From Phaeospirillum sp. (lineage in GTDB: Bacteria > Pseudomonadota > Alphaproteobacteria > Rhodospirillales > Magnetospirillaceae), in NCBI GenBank assembly GCA_030824585.1, contig JAVBXM010000008.1:37832-101831 (forward strand): a stretch of 64,000 nucleotides of DNA, given 5' to 3'. Positions 9,560-20,222 of the stretch are shown in pieces. The first letter of the stretch is position 1, and every line of letters starts with the position of its first letter. The notes beneath the pieces are model-generated. The model saw nothing but the letters and a program-made list of their open reading frames with translations, was not told the origin of the DNA and searched no databases. The position numbers and the translations under genes were made by a program.

Positions 9560-9977
9560 CTTCAAAGCGCCCCTTGATGCGCCCCCAAGAAGATGACCGC
9601 TTTCCATGACCCAGTTCACCTAAACAGACCTGCCCATTTCGGCCCATTGATGACGGCTCCGCGCCCATCTCGGTCATTCAACTCGTCCGGACTATTCTTC
9701 CAAAGCGGACCTCTGACTGAATCGCAGATACGGCTGCTGGCTGACTGGCCCACCATCATCTCGCCACAATCGATCTTTCAAATAACGTTGTTCAGAAAGA
9801 TTGATTTGTGGAGGCAGGCATGCATTCGGGCAGCCAGGACCATCCGGAAAGCCGCTGGAACACTAAGGAAAGGGTATGGGCTGAAGCAGCCCCTGCCCAC
9901 ACTCCGCCAACTCGGCCACCAGATTTGATCCACCCCTGTCGGACTTTCGTCACGTCCCGGCGGTAGCGGAGGGTGCC

Positions 9978-10574
9978 ATGTGGCTGGAATTTATGACGAA
10001 ATGGCTGGGAGGTCGGGCCGCAAGGCGCATGGGCACGGGCGTCCTCATCGTTTCGATGGCGATGGCGACCGGTGCAGCATCTGCGAAGGTCATCGTCTGC
10101 CCTCCATCGATAGCCCCTCAACCGAATATTCAAGCTCGCGTCATGGCCTTGGAGGACATTCAGGCGCTGCCGAACAAGCCCGACCCGAAGGTTGAGGGGC
10201 TGGTCGTCGTGACCGAGGGATACCTCATCCGCGCGATTTCCATCCGCCCGACGGTATCGCGATGCGGAGCCCGGGTTGAGCGCAGCTACCGTCTCCGCTT
10301 GCTGCCCAAGAAGCCGTCCTCTCTGAAGGGGCGTTTCAGTTTTCGTCACGCTGTCGTGGCGACCGTGCCAGCCAGATTGGTGGAGGGCCGCGTGGACGCC
10401 AACGGGGCGCCCATCGCCCTGGTGGGCAAGCGGGTTCGCCTTTCCGGCATGCTGACCTTCGCCGCGACGAGCAAGGAGAAGCTGAACAAAACCCAAGGCA
10501 CCCTGTGGGAGTTGGTTGCCGTCTCCCATATCACTTCCTGCCCCACGGGCGCTTGCCCCGCTACAGGTCCATAG
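9978..10574 (+). CDS. Hypothetical exported protein
   Basis: N-terminal signal-like segment GVLIVSMAMATGAASA. ORF precedes and is co-directional with otsA. Confidence 0.5.
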   Translation: MWLEFMTKWLGGRAARRMGTGVLIVSMAMATGAASAKVIVCPPSIAPQPNIQARVMALEDIQALPNKPDPKVEGLVVVTEGYLIRAISIRPTVSRCGARVERSYRLRLLPKKPSSLKGRFSFRHAVVATVPARLVEGRVDANGAPIALVGKRVRLSGMLTFAATSKEKLNKTQGTLWELVAVSHITSCPTGACPATGP

Positions 10575-10586
10575 AGGAGAACATCC

Positions 10587-12827
10587 ATGCGAATGGCAAT
10601 CCGGTTCGTCCTCCCCCTTCTCCTCGTGCTCGGCGGCATCGCCTGGGGCGGAGCGCCGCTGGTCGGCTCGCTGGTGGAGCGTTGGTTCCGCGCCGACGTG
10701 GAGATGCGCTCGCAGCTGGTGTTCAACTCGGTCCAGGAATCGGTGACCGGGCTGGTCCTGGCCAAGGCCGACCGCAAGATCGACGCCCTGTTCAAGCACA
10801 TCACCCAGGACGAGCGCCTGCTCGCCCTGGGCCTGTGCACGCCCGATGGGCAGTTGGCCCAGAGGTCCACGGCATGGCCGAAAGCCCTGGCCTGTCCCCC
10901 GGCACCCGTCCTGAACCATGCCTTCGCCGTCCAGCACATCGACGGCGGGCCGGTCCTGGTCGCAACCTTCGCCCTGGCCGCTGACAACACCTATCTCGGC
11001 CGCCTGGTCATTCTCCACGATTTGCGCTTCATCGAACGGCGCAGCGACAGCGCCGAGCTTTATCTCGCGGGCTTTCTCGCCCTGCTGGGATTGGGGGCGG
11101 CGGGCGTGACCGTGGTGGTCGCCCGGCTGACGCTTCGCGGCTGGATCAAGGCGGTGCGCAAGGGATTGGCGGGGAACAGCGACGGCAAGGACGATTCCGC
11201 CCTTTCGTCAGATGTGGAGCCGCTGGTGCGCGAGATGCGCAAGATCCTGCGCGATCTCGACACGCCGCGCGTCCTGACCGAAGCCATCCGGGTGGATTGG
11301 AGCCCTGACAGCCTGCGCAGCGTGTTGCGCGACGAGTTGCCCGGGGCCGAGGTGATGGTCATCTCCAACCGCGAGCCCTACATCCACAATCTCGAGGACG
11401 GCAAGGTGGTGCTGCAACGCCCGGCCAGCGGTCTGGTGACGGCGCTGGAACCCATCATGCGGGCCTGCGGCGGCACCTGGATCGCCCATGGCAGCGGCTC
11501 GGCCGACCCGTCCATGGTCGACGAGAACGATCATCTTCAGGTGCCGCCGGACGCGCCCGCCTATACCCTTCGCCGCCTGTGGCTGTCGGACGAGGAACAG
11601 GACGGCTATTACTACGGCTTCGCCAATGAGGGCATGTGGCCGCTCTGTCATATCGCCTTCGTGCGGCCCAGCTTCCGCGCGGCGGACTGGGAGCAATACG
11701 TGGCGGTCAACCGCAAGTTCGCCGATGCCGTGGTGGCCGAGGCCAAAACGCCCAATCCGGTGGTCCTGGTCCAGGATTACCACTTCGCCCTGCTGCCCAG
11801 GATGGTGCGGGAACGCCTGCCCGAGGCGACCATCATCACCTTCTGGCACATTCCCTGGCCCAATCCCGAGGTCTTCGGCATCTGTCCATGGAAGGAGGAG
11901 ATTCTGTCGGGACTGTTGGGCTCGTCCATCCTGGGCTTCCACACCCAGTTCCACTGCATCAATTTCCTGGATTCGGTGGACCGCTTCCTGGAAAGCCATA
12001 TCGACCGTGAACACAGCACGGTGCGGGCCGGAAACAGCACTACCCTGGTGCGCCCCTATCCCATATCCATCGAATGGCCGCCCAGCGCCCTGGCCAGCCA
12101 GCCGCCCGCCGAAAAGTGCCGCGAGAGCGTGCGGCACAAATACGGCATCGCTCCCGAGACCAAATTGGCGGTGGGCGTCGAACGGTTCGATTACACCAAA
12201 GGCATTGCCGACCGCTTCCATGCGGTGGGCAGCCTGCTGGCCGCCCATCCCGAATGGATCGGCCGCTTCACTCTGCTGCAGATCGCCGCGCCGACGCGCT
12301 CGCGCCTTGCCGCCTATCGCGACACCCAGGTCGAGGCGGAAAGGGCTGTCGCCGATGTCAATGCATGCTTCGGCCGCAACGGCTGGGTGCCGATCATCCT
12401 GGTGCCCAAACATCATGAGCCCGAGGACGTGTTCACCCTGTTCCGCGCCGCCGATGTCTGTCTGGTGTCCAGCCTGCACGACGGCATGAATCTGGTGGCC
12501 AAGGAATTCGTCGCCGCCCGGGACGACGAGGACGGCGTGCTGGTGCTGTCCACCTTTGCCGGGGCGTCGCGCGAATTGCTGGAGGCGCTGATCGTCAATC
12601 CCTATGACGTCCAGGCCATGGGCGAGGCGCTGCATACGGGCCTGTCCATGCCCGCCGTGCAGCGCCGCGAACGCATGCGGCTGATGCGCGAGATGGTGGG
12701 AGAGAACAACATCTACTTCTGGGCGGGCCGGATGCTGCTGGATGCCGCCCGCATGCGCAAGCGCCGTCATATCGAATATCGCATCGAAGCGGTGACCCAG
12801 GGCGCCATCATGGTGGGGAACACATGA
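10587..12827 (+). CDS. otsA: Trehalose-6-phosphate synthase (GT20) with N-terminal transmembrane/extracytoplasmic region
   Basis: [78 protein letters not shown]. Two hydrophobic segments in the first ~190 aa. Confidence 0.9.
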   Translation: MRMAIRFVLPLLLVLGGIAWGGAPLVGSLVERWFRADVEMRSQLVFNSVQESVTGLVLAKADRKIDALFKHITQDERLLALGLCTPDGQLAQRSTAWPKALACPPAPVLNHAFAVQHIDGGPVLVATFALAADNTYLGRLVILHDLRFIERRSDSAELYLAGFLALLGLGAAGVTVVVARLTLRGWIKAVRKGLAGNSDGKDDSALSSDVEPLVREMRKILRDLDTPRVLTEAIRVDWSPDSLRSVLRDELPGAEVMVISNREPYIHNLEDGKVVLQRPASGLVTALEPIMRACGGTWIAHGSGSADPSMVDENDHLQVPPDAPAYTLRRLWLSDEEQDGYYYGFANEGMWPLCHIAFVRPSFRAADWEQYVAVNRKFADAVVAEAKTPNPVVLVQDYHFALLPRMVRERLPEATIITFWHIPWPNPEVFGICPWKEEILSGLLGSSILGFHTQFHCINFLDSVDRFLESHIDREHSTVRAGNSTTLVRPYPISIEWPPSALASQPPAEKCRESVRHKYGIAPETKLAVGVERFDYTKGIADRFHAVGSLLAAHPEWIGRFTLLQIAAPTRSRLAAYRDTQVEAERAVADVNACFGRNGWVPIILVPKHHEPEDVFTLFRAADVCLVSSLHDGMNLVAKEFVAARDDEDGVLVLSTFAGASRELLEALIVNPYDVQAMGEALHTGLSMPAVQRRERMRLMREMVGENNIYFWAGRMLLDAARMRKRRHIEYRIEAVTQGAIMVGNT

Positions 12828-13585
12828 TGGGTGGCCTTCCTCTCTCGGCGGACCAGGCCGGGTGGGCCTTGTTCCTGGATATCGACGGGACCTTGCTTGA
12901 CCTGGCGCCCACTCCCGACGGGGTGGTCATTCCCGAAGGGTTGCCGCAAGTGCTTGACTCCCTGGCCCGCGCCTTGGGGGGCGCCTTTGCCCTGGTCAGC
13001 GGCCGGTCTCTCGACAGTATCGACAGTCTCTTTCCCGGCCCATGGGATGCGGTGGGCTGTCACGGCGCGGAATGGCGCCTGGGCGGCCAGAGGTTCACTC
13101 CGCCGCCGCCCTGGCCCGACGGCCTTGTCGCAGGGATCGAGGCCGCCCGGCGCAGGCTTCCCGGCGTCATGATGGAGCGCAAAAGCCAGTCCCTGGCGCT
13201 CCATTTCCGCGCCGCTCCCGAGCAGAAAGCCGCCGTCCGTACCCTGGCCGCAGCCGCCGTCGCAACGGATGCGCATGGCCTCGACCTGCTGGAGGGAAAA
13301 TCGGTGATGGAGATCATTCCCGCCGGAAACAGCAAGGGCCTGGCCATCGAGCGCTTCATGCGACTACCCCCCTATGCCGGTCGGCGGCCGGTCTTCGCCG
13401 GCGATGATGTGACCGATGAAAGCGGTTTTATCACCGTCAACGCCATGGGCGGACTGTCCATTCATGTGGGTGACAGCCCAACGACCCAGGCGCTGTTCCG
13501 CTTTCCCGATCCCCGGGCCATGCGCCATTGGCTGAACGGACTCGATACCGCAATAGGAGGACACCAAGACCATGAGCACCCTTGA
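12824..13585 (+). CDS. otsB: Trehalose-6-phosphate phosphatase (HAD)
   Basis: LFLDIDGTLLDLAPTP (HAD motif I), FALVSGRSL, KGLAIERFM, VFAGDDVTDE. ATGA overlap with otsA. Confidence 0.92.
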   Translation: MMGGLPLSADQAGWALFLDIDGTLLDLAPTPDGVVIPEGLPQVLDSLARALGGAFALVSGRSLDSIDSLFPGPWDAVGCHGAEWRLGGQRFTPPPPWPDGLVAGIEAARRRLPGVMMERKSQSLALHFRAAPEQKAAVRTLAAAAVATDAHGLDLLEGKSVMEIIPAGNSKGLAIERFMRLPPYAGRRPVFAGDDVTDESGFITVNAMGGLSIHVGDSPTTQALFRFPDPRAMRHWLNGLDTAIGGHQDHEHP

Positions 13586-15350
13586 TCTCGGCGTCATCGG
13601 CAATTGCAACATTGCAGCCCTGGTGGACGCGCAAGCCACCATCGTCTGGGGGTGTTTCCCCCGCATGGACGGTGACGCGGTGTTTCATGCCCTACTTAAC
13701 GAAGGAAAGGGCGATGGAATGTTCTCCATCGAACTGGTCGACCAGCTTCATTCGGAACAGGCTTACCTTCCAAATTCGGCCATCCTGCGCACGACGCTTT
13801 ATGACCATCATGGCGGTATTGCCGAGGTGGTGGATTTCGCGCCTCGCTTCGCCTTGTACGAGCGCATCTTCCGCCCGCCCATGATCGTCCGGCGGATCAG
13901 GGCGATCCAGGGGCGGCCGCGGGTGCTGGTGCGGCTGCGGCCCGGTTTCGAGAATGGCGGGCTGAAGCCCCAGCTCACCCGGGGCAGCAATCATCTGCGC
14001 TATGTGTCGCCCGCCCAGACGCTGCGCCTGACCACCAATGCGCCGGTCTCCTACATCACTGAGGAACGGCCCTTCGTCCTTGACCGGCCCATCGACATGC
14101 TGCTGGGCAGTGACGAAAGCCTTCAGGCCGGGGTGGAGACCACGGCCCGCGACCTGTTCGAGCGGACGCTGGACCATTGGCGCAGTTGGGTCCGCTCGCT
14201 GTCCATTCCCTTCGAGTGGCAGGACGCGGTGATCCGTGCGGCCATCACCCTGAAGCTGTGCAATTTCGAGGAAACCGGCGCCATCGTCGCGGCGCTCACC
14301 ACCTCCATCCCGGAAGCGCCCGAGACCCAGCGTAACTGGGATTACCGCTTCTGCTGGCTGCGCGACGCCTATTTCGTCATCCATGCCCTGAACCGTCTCG
14401 GCGTCACCCGGACCATGGAGGACTACCTGCGCTTCATCAACGACATCGTCGAGGAAGCCCAGGACGGGGAGTTGCGGCCGGTCTACGGCATCACCCGCGA
14501 CACCTCCATCGACGAGATCACCATTCCCCATCTGGCCGGGTATCGGGACTTCGGGCCGGTGCGGGTGGGCAATCAGGCCCATATCCAGATCCAGAACGAC
14601 GTCTATGGCAGCGTGGTGCTGGCCTCGACCCATGCCTTCTTCGACCAGCGCCTTGCCCATCCGGGCAATGCCGCCCTGTTCGAGCAGTTGGAGCGCCTGG
14701 GCAATCGCGCCGTCGCGGTGTTCGACAAGCCCGACGCGGGGCCGTGGGAGTTGCGCACCATCGCCTCGGTCCACACCTTCTCGTCCGTGATGTGCTGGGC
14801 CGCCTGCGATCGCCTGGCCAAGATCGCGCGCCATATCGGCCAGACCGACCGCGCCATCTACTGGCGCCGCGAGGCCGACCGCCTGCACGCCATCATCTGC
14901 CAGCGGGCCTGGAATGCTGAAAAGGGCTGCTTCGCCTCCACCTTCGACGGCGACGAGTTAGACGCTACCCTTCTTCTGCTCCACGAAGTGGATTTCCTGG
15001 CCGCCGACGACCCGCGCTTCGCCGCCACGGTGGATGCCGTCGCCGGCACCTTGCGCACCGGCGACTTCCTTTATCGCTATGTGGCCGAGGACGATTTCGG
15101 CCGCCCTTCGACCGCCTTCCTCATCTGCGTCTTCTGGTATATCGACGCTCTGGCCGCCCTGGGGCGGCACGACGAGGCCCGCGCCCTGTTCGAGACGGTG
15201 CTGGCGCGTCGTAATCCGCTGGGGCTGCTATCCGAGGATATCGACCCACGCAGCGGTGAATTGTGGGGTAATTTCCCCCAGACCTATTCCATGGTCGGGC
15301 TGATCAACTGCGCCATGCGGCTGTCCAGGAATTGGGAGGACGCTTTCTGA
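13572..15350 (+). CDS. Glycoside hydrolase family 15 (trehalase/glucoamylase-like)
   Basis: LGVIGNCNIAALVDAQATIVWGCFPRMDG, NWDYRFCWLRDAYFVIHAL, EDIDPRSGELWGNFPQTYSMVGLINCA. Overlaps the otsB end. Confidence 0.88.
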   Translation: MSTLDLGVIGNCNIAALVDAQATIVWGCFPRMDGDAVFHALLNEGKGDGMFSIELVDQLHSEQAYLPNSAILRTTLYDHHGGIAEVVDFAPRFALYERIFRPPMIVRRIRAIQGRPRVLVRLRPGFENGGLKPQLTRGSNHLRYVSPAQTLRLTTNAPVSYITEERPFVLDRPIDMLLGSDESLQAGVETTARDLFERTLDHWRSWVRSLSIPFEWQDAVIRAAITLKLCNFEETGAIVAALTTSIPEAPETQRNWDYRFCWLRDAYFVIHALNRLGVTRTMEDYLRFINDIVEEAQDGELRPVYGITRDTSIDEITIPHLAGYRDFGPVRVGNQAHIQIQNDVYGSVVLASTHAFFDQRLAHPGNAALFEQLERLGNRAVAVFDKPDAGPWELRTIASVHTFSSVMCWAACDRLAKIARHIGQTDRAIYWRREADRLHAIICQRAWNAEKGCFASTFDGDELDATLLLLHEVDFLAADDPRFAATVDAVAGTLRTGDFLYRYVAEDDFGRPSTAFLICVFWYIDALAALGRHDEARALFETVLARRNPLGLLSEDIDPRSGELWGNFPQTYSMVGLINCAMRLSRNWEDAF

Positions 15351-16189
15351 TGCCGCCGGCCGGGCTGGAATACCTCTATGCCAGCCTGATCGTGGCCGTC
15401 GCCCTGGCCGCCTTTGTGGTATCGGTGCGGCTGATGGTATGCACGGCGCGGTGCCGGGCCCGCAATGGCCGCCTGCTGATGATGCTGGGCGGTATCGCGA
15501 CTCTGCTGGCCCTTGGCCTCGCCAATCTGTTCGACGCCTTCGACAATGTGGTTTGGCACCGGGAGGTGCCGATCATCCCTTCGGCCTGGCTGTCGGGCAT
15601 TGCCGGCGCGGTCATCGTCCTGTGGTTCGAGGTCTTCGGCCGTTATGCCGTGGAGCGTGCCGAATTCGAACGCCAGCTGGAAATTCTGGCGACCACCGAT
15701 CCCTTGACCGGTATTCTCAACCGCCGCGCCTGCCTGGAGCGCGGCAAGGCTCTGACGGAATCCGCCAAGCGCTATGGCCACCCCATGACCGTGATGATGT
15801 TGGATATCGACCACTTCAAGCGGATCAATGACCGCCACGGCCACGACACGGGAGACGAAGTTCTGCGTCTATTCGTCGCTGTGGTCGCCAAGTGCCTGCG
15901 GCAGGTGGACGTCTTTGGCCGCATGGGGGGCGAAGAATTCGCGGTGCTGATGCCGGAAACGGCGCAAAAAGGTGCCCAGATCGCCGCGGAACGCATCCGC
16001 CAGGCGGTGGAGAAGGGAAAACTGAACCAGGGCGGGCAAGAATTGTCCGTGACTGTCAGCGTGGGCGCCGTGGTCGGCACCCACAGTGTGGACGACGCAC
16101 TGAAACTGGCCGACGAGGCCCTTTACCGTGCCAAGCGTGAAGGCCGCAACCGGGTGGTCATGACCGAGGCCCAAGGAGAAAATATTTGA
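15350..16189 (+). CDS. Membrane GGDEF diguanylate cyclase
   Basis: Hydrophobic N-terminus; DPLTGILNRRA; RMGGEEFAVLMPET. Confidence 0.88.
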   Translation: MPPAGLEYLYASLIVAVALAAFVVSVRLMVCTARCRARNGRLLMMLGGIATLLALGLANLFDAFDNVVWHREVPIIPSAWLSGIAGAVIVLWFEVFGRYAVERAEFERQLEILATTDPLTGILNRRACLERGKALTESAKRYGHPMTVMMLDIDHFKRINDRHGHDTGDEVLRLFVAVVAKCLRQVDVFGRMGGEEFAVLMPETAQKGAQIAAERIRQAVEKGKLNQGGQELSVTVSVGAVVGTHSVDDALKLADEALYRAKREGRNRVVMTEAQGENI

Positions 16190-17499
16190 CCGAACACCTG
16201 CCCGATCTGACCGGCCATTGGGTCGGACTTGCCGCCGTGGCGGTGTTCGTCTTCGCCTATGCCTTGGTGATCACCGAGGAAACCACCCATCTGCGCAAAT
16301 CCATTCCGGTGGTGGTGGCGGCAGGGATCCTGTGGGTGATGATCGCTCTGGCCTTCAACGCCCAGGGCCTTCCACACGCACTGGAGGTGCCGATACGCCA
16401 CGTCTTCCTGGAATATGCCGAGCTGATGCTGTTCCTGCTGGCAGCCATGACCTATGTGAACTCGCTGGAGGAACGCCGCGTGTTCGACGCGCTCAGGGCC
16501 TGGCTGGTCCGCTCGGGCTTTGGCTACCGCGCCCTGTTCTGGCTGACGGGCACCCTGGCTTTCTTCATCTCGCCCGTGGCCGACAATCTGACCACCGCCC
16601 TGGTCATGTGCGCCGTGGTGCTGGCGGTGGGCAAGGATTCACCCCGCTTCGTCGCCATGGGCTGCGTCAATATTGTGGTCGCCGCCAATGCCGGTGGCGC
16701 CTTCAGCCCCTTCGGCGACATCACCACCCTGATGGTCTGGCAAAAGGGTGTGGTTCAGTTCAACGAGTTCTTTCTCTTGTTCCTGCCGTCGGTGGTCAAC
16801 TTCGTGGTGCCCGCCGCCCTGATGCATCTGGCACTGCCCGGCGGCCGGCCGGAGGCCAGTGACGATGTGGTGAAGCTGAAGCCCGGCGCTTGGGGCGTCC
16901 CGGTCCTGTTCGCCCTGACCATCATCACCGCCATCTGCTTCCATAACTATCTGCATTTGCCGCCGGTGATCGGCATGATGACCGGGTTGGGCTATCTGTT
17001 GCTGCTGGGCTATTACCTGCAAAAGACCCATGGCCGCCGGGGAGCCTCCACCGAGAACCCCTTCGACGTGTTCCGCAAGATCGCCCGCGTGGAGTGGGAC
17101 ACGCTGCTGTTCTTTTACGGTGTGATGATGTGTGTCGGTGCGCTGGGCGTGCTGGGCTATCTGTCGGTGATGTCCAACCTGCTCTACGGCCAGCTGGGCG
17201 CCACGGCGGCCAACGTCATCATCGGCCTTCTGTCGGCCATCCTGGACAATATCCCGCTGATGTTCGCGGTCCTGACCATGCAGCCCGACATGCCGCTCGG
17301 GCAGTGGCTGCTGATCACCCTGACCGCCGGTGTAGGCGGCTCGCTCCTGTCCATCGGCTCCGCCGCCGGGGTGGCGCTGATGGGCCAGGCGCGGGGCGTC
17401 TATACCTTCGGCTCACACCTGAAATGGAGCTGGGCGGTGGCGGCGGGCTATGTGGCCAGTATCGTCACCCATCGGCTGATCAACACGGGCACGTTCTAG
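16186..17499 (+). CDS. nhaD: NhaD-type Na+/H+ antiporter
   Basis: Multi-TM protein with ITEETTHLRKSIPV, FISPVADNLTTALVM, NAGGAFSPFGDITTLMVWQKG, LDNIPLMFAVLTM. Confidence 0.85.
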   Translation: MTEHLPDLTGHWVGLAAVAVFVFAYALVITEETTHLRKSIPVVVAAGILWVMIALAFNAQGLPHALEVPIRHVFLEYAELMLFLLAAMTYVNSLEERRVFDALRAWLVRSGFGYRALFWLTGTLAFFISPVADNLTTALVMCAVVLAVGKDSPRFVAMGCVNIVVAANAGGAFSPFGDITTLMVWQKGVVQFNEFFLLFLPSVVNFVVPAALMHLALPGGRPEASDDVVKLKPGAWGVPVLFALTIITAICFHNYLHLPPVIGMMTGLGYLLLLGYYLQKTHGRRGASTENPFDVFRKIARVEWDTLLFFYGVMMCVGALGVLGYLSVMSNLLYGQLGATAANVIIGLLSAILDNIPLMFAVLTMQPDMPLGQWLLITLTAGVGGSLLSIGSAAGVALMGQARGVYTFGSHLKWSWAVAAGYVASIVTHRLINTGTF

Positions 17500-17627
17500 C
17501 CAACAGTATAGATCTTTAATTTATGATGCTCTAATGTGGTTACAAAATAGTAATTCACATGGCGGCGTCATGTCATCTCGGCTTCGTATAGTGGTCCGCT
17601 CTCTTCTATCGAGGAAAGATCACAATC

Positions 17628-18128
17628 ATGAGAATCTCTGGTTACATCGGTACTGTTGGCATCGTCGGTATGATCCTGGCGAATTCCGCCTTCGCCAATG
17701 ACAGGGGCGTAGTCAACCCGAGCTGCAAGCCGGAACCGGAGAACCAGTGCGCCTTCGGTGAGCTTCGCAAGGCAAGTCTTGCCGGCAAAGACCTTCACAG
17801 CGGCAATTACGATACCGCCCGCATGGATGAAGCGAATTTGGCCGGTGCCGACCTCAGCGATTCCTCCATGCAGATCGTCAATCTGACCCGCGCCAATCTG
17901 GCCAAGGCCAACCTGAAGCGCGTTCATCTGCATGCGGCGAATCTGAGCAATGCCAATCTGGCGGAAGCGAATTTGAGCGGCGCCACCTTGACCAAGGCAT
18001 CCCTTCGTGGGGCCAATCTGAGCGGCGCCAATCTGTTGAAGGCCTCGCTTCAGGGCGCGGACCTCTCCGGTGCCACCTGGATCAACGGCCGCGTCTGCGC
18101 CGAGGGCTCCATCGGCGGGTGCAAATAG
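17628..18128 (+). CDS. Exported pentapeptide-repeat protein
   Basis: Signal peptide then tandem A(N/D)LxxA repeats: ANLAGADLSDSS...ANLSNANLAEANLSGATLTKASLRGANLSGANLLKASLQGADLSGAT. Confidence 0.85.
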   Translation: MRISGYIGTVGIVGMILANSAFANDRGVVNPSCKPEPENQCAFGELRKASLAGKDLHSGNYDTARMDEANLAGADLSDSSMQIVNLTRANLAKANLKRVHLHAANLSNANLAEANLSGATLTKASLRGANLSGANLLKASLQGADLSGATWINGRVCAEGSIGGCK

Positions 18129-18197
18129 GCGATCGGGGGGAGGATCGAGCCACTCCTGGAAGGTTGGACCGGCTCCGGCGCCGTTTAAAGCGAATGG

Positions 18198-19505
18198 CTA
18201 GACCCTGTCCATTCGGGGCTCGCGTCGGATTCCCCGCTCGATGAACGCCTCGGCCAGGGTGCGATACATGGGATTGGGGCAAACCAGCCGCGACACGCCG
18301 TAGGCGATCACCGCCGCCGCCATCAGGGGCAGGGTCAGCGACTGGCTGCTGGTCATCTCCATGACGATGACCACGGCGGTGATGGGCGCCTGTACCACGC
18401 CGGTGAAGTACCCAACCATCCCCAGAATCGCCAGGGCGCCGATGGGAGCGCCCGGGAGCCACGGCACCAGATTGGCGCCGAGGCCCGCTCCGACCGCCAG
18501 CGATGGGGCGAAGACGCCGCCAGGAATGCCGCTGACATAAGACAGCATGGTGGCGGCCAGCTTCATCAGGCCAAAGCTGGCGCTCAACTCACTCTTGCCC
18601 TCGATCAGCCCCTTGGCCTCCTCGTAGCCGGTGCCGTAGATGCTGTTGCCGGAGCTCATGCCCAGAACGGCCATGCCCAGGCCGCAGAGGGAGGCGAAGA
18701 CAAAGGGATGGTCCTTGACCCATTGGCCTGCCCGACCGGGCAGCCCCAGCGTGACGGCGATCAAGATGCGGGCGAACAGGCCGCCCAGCAATCCGCCGCA
18801 GATGCCGCAGATCAACACCGGCCGCCAGGCCGCCGCCAAATCCAAGACCGCATCGGTACGGCCGAAATACGTGTAGTTGCCTACCACCGCCATGGCGGTA
18901 ACGCCGGAGACGATAACAGTGGTCAGCACTGTGCCGCTGGTGCGCTCCTCGAATGAGCGCGACAACTCCTCGATGGCGAAGACGATTCCGGCCAAAGGGG
19001 TGTTGAAGGCGGCGGCAATTCCGGCGGCGCCGCCGGCCAGAATCAGGGTACGGTCGATCTCTTGGATTGGCAGCCGGATCCAGCGCCCCAGGGCATGCAT
19101 GATGGCGGCGCCGATCTGGACCGTCGGGCCTTCACGGCCCACCGAAGCCCCGACACAAAGGCCAAGGCTGGTCAGCAGCACCTTGCCGGCCGCCAAGCGT
19201 AGAGACAGCACGGAGTTGCGATCGGCCAGGACCGGAAGCTTCATGGCGGCGATGGTCTGGGGGATGCCGCTGCCTTGGGCACCGGGAAACACCCGCCGGG
19301 TCAACCACAACACCCCGACAAGCCCCAGGGGCGTGATGACAAAGGCCAGAGCCGGATGAATGGCGATGGCTTGGCTGAACAGGTGATTGCCCAGGGTGCT
19401 GGTGCGTTCGAACAGCATGGCGGCCAGGGCCACAAGCACCGCTCCGCCCCAGAACAGCATGCGGTGCAGCCAGATCTTGAGCGAGAATTTGGGGTAGCGG
19501 ATCAA
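18198..19505 (-). CDS. ClC-family chloride channel/transporter
   Basis: GSGIPQTIAAMK, GASVGREGPTVQIGA, AGGAAGIAAAFNTPLAGIVFAIEEL, SGIPGGVFAPSLAVGAGLG. Confidence 0.93.
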   Translation of the reverse strand: MIRYPKFSLKIWLHRMLFWGGAVLVALAAMLFERTSTLGNHLFSQAIAIHPALAFVITPLGLVGVLWLTRRVFPGAQGSGIPQTIAAMKLPVLADRNSVLSLRLAAGKVLLTSLGLCVGASVGREGPTVQIGAAIMHALGRWIRLPIQEIDRTLILAGGAAGIAAAFNTPLAGIVFAIEELSRSFEERTSGTVLTTVIVSGVTAMAVVGNYTYFGRTDAVLDLAAAWRPVLICGICGGLLGGLFARILIAVTLGLPGRAGQWVKDHPFVFASLCGLGMAVLGMSSGNSIYGTGYEEAKGLIEGKSELSASFGLMKLAATMLSYVSGIPGGVFAPSLAVGAGLGANLVPWLPGAPIGALAILGMVGYFTGVVQAPITAVVIVMEMTSSQSLTLPLMAAAVIAYGVSRLVCPNPMYRTLAEAFIERGIRREPRMDRV

Positions 19506-19658
19506 GCGGCGCAGGCGGTGGGTTATTTTGGCAATCCTCTGACTGGCTGGCCGTCTCCACGCTTACAGGATCTGGTCTTCGCACCGAGTGCCTTGAAATC
19601 AACCCTTCCGTTTACATGACAACTCCGCGCCCGTGGTGGTTACCCGGCCTGAAGCGGC

Positions 19659-20009
19659 TTGCCATTCCACCGCCCGATCCTCTACCACCTGGGGCAGCGA
19701 CAACCTCCATTTGCCGACCCGCTTGGGCCATCGCTCCAGGGCCACAATCGTCGCTTCCGTCTGGCGAAGCTGCTCAAGCTGCCGCGCTGGTTCAAGATCG
19801 ACACCCCCATCGGCCAGTACAATCCCGATTGGGCCTTTGTCACCGAACGGGATGAACGCCTCTATTTCGTGCGGGAAACCAAGAGTACGCTCGACAGCGA
19901 GGAGCGTCGCACCAAGGAAAACCAGAAAATCCATTGTGGACGCCGCCACTTCGAAGTGATCGGCGCCAATTTCGACGTGGTCACGTCCTTGGCCGAGGTG
20001 GGATTCTGA
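19659..20009 (+). pseudogene. C-terminal fragment of a type III restriction enzyme Res subunit
   Basis: LPRWFKIDTPIGQYNPDWAFVTERDERLYFVRETKSTLDSEERRTKENQKIHCGRRHFEVIGANFDVV carries the characteristic Res C-terminal PD-Xn-ExK. The helicase portion is absent. Confidence 0.75.
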
Positions 20010-20222
20010 TGACTGATTACGACGTCGAGGAGAAAACCGTTTCCGAGGGAGATTATGAGCCTGCCGATGCGGGCGCCTCCGTAGGCTAAATCTTGCATTT
20101 CAATTCGCCAGAAAGAGCAATAAGCCCTCACCGCTCCCTCGTCACAAACCCCGCAACCACTTCCTCCTGACTGATGAACCCGTGATGCGACTGCCCTTCA
20201 CCGGAAAGGAAAAGCGCACTTC

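Noticed and set aside
9593-9928. 111-aa ORF after the ATPase gene
   Set aside because: No motif or clear ribosome site; looks like intergenic sequence between the accessory block and trehalose genes.
17500-17627. AT-rich segment before the pentapeptide-repeat gene as a possible small RNA
   Set aside because: No clear hairpin-T-tract terminator or conserved structure visible; probably a promoter region.
17826-18090. Short direct repeats (e.g. GCCAATCTGAGC) as a possible CRISPR-like array
   Set aside because: They are pentapeptide-repeat codons inside an ORF with no regular repeat-spacer structure.
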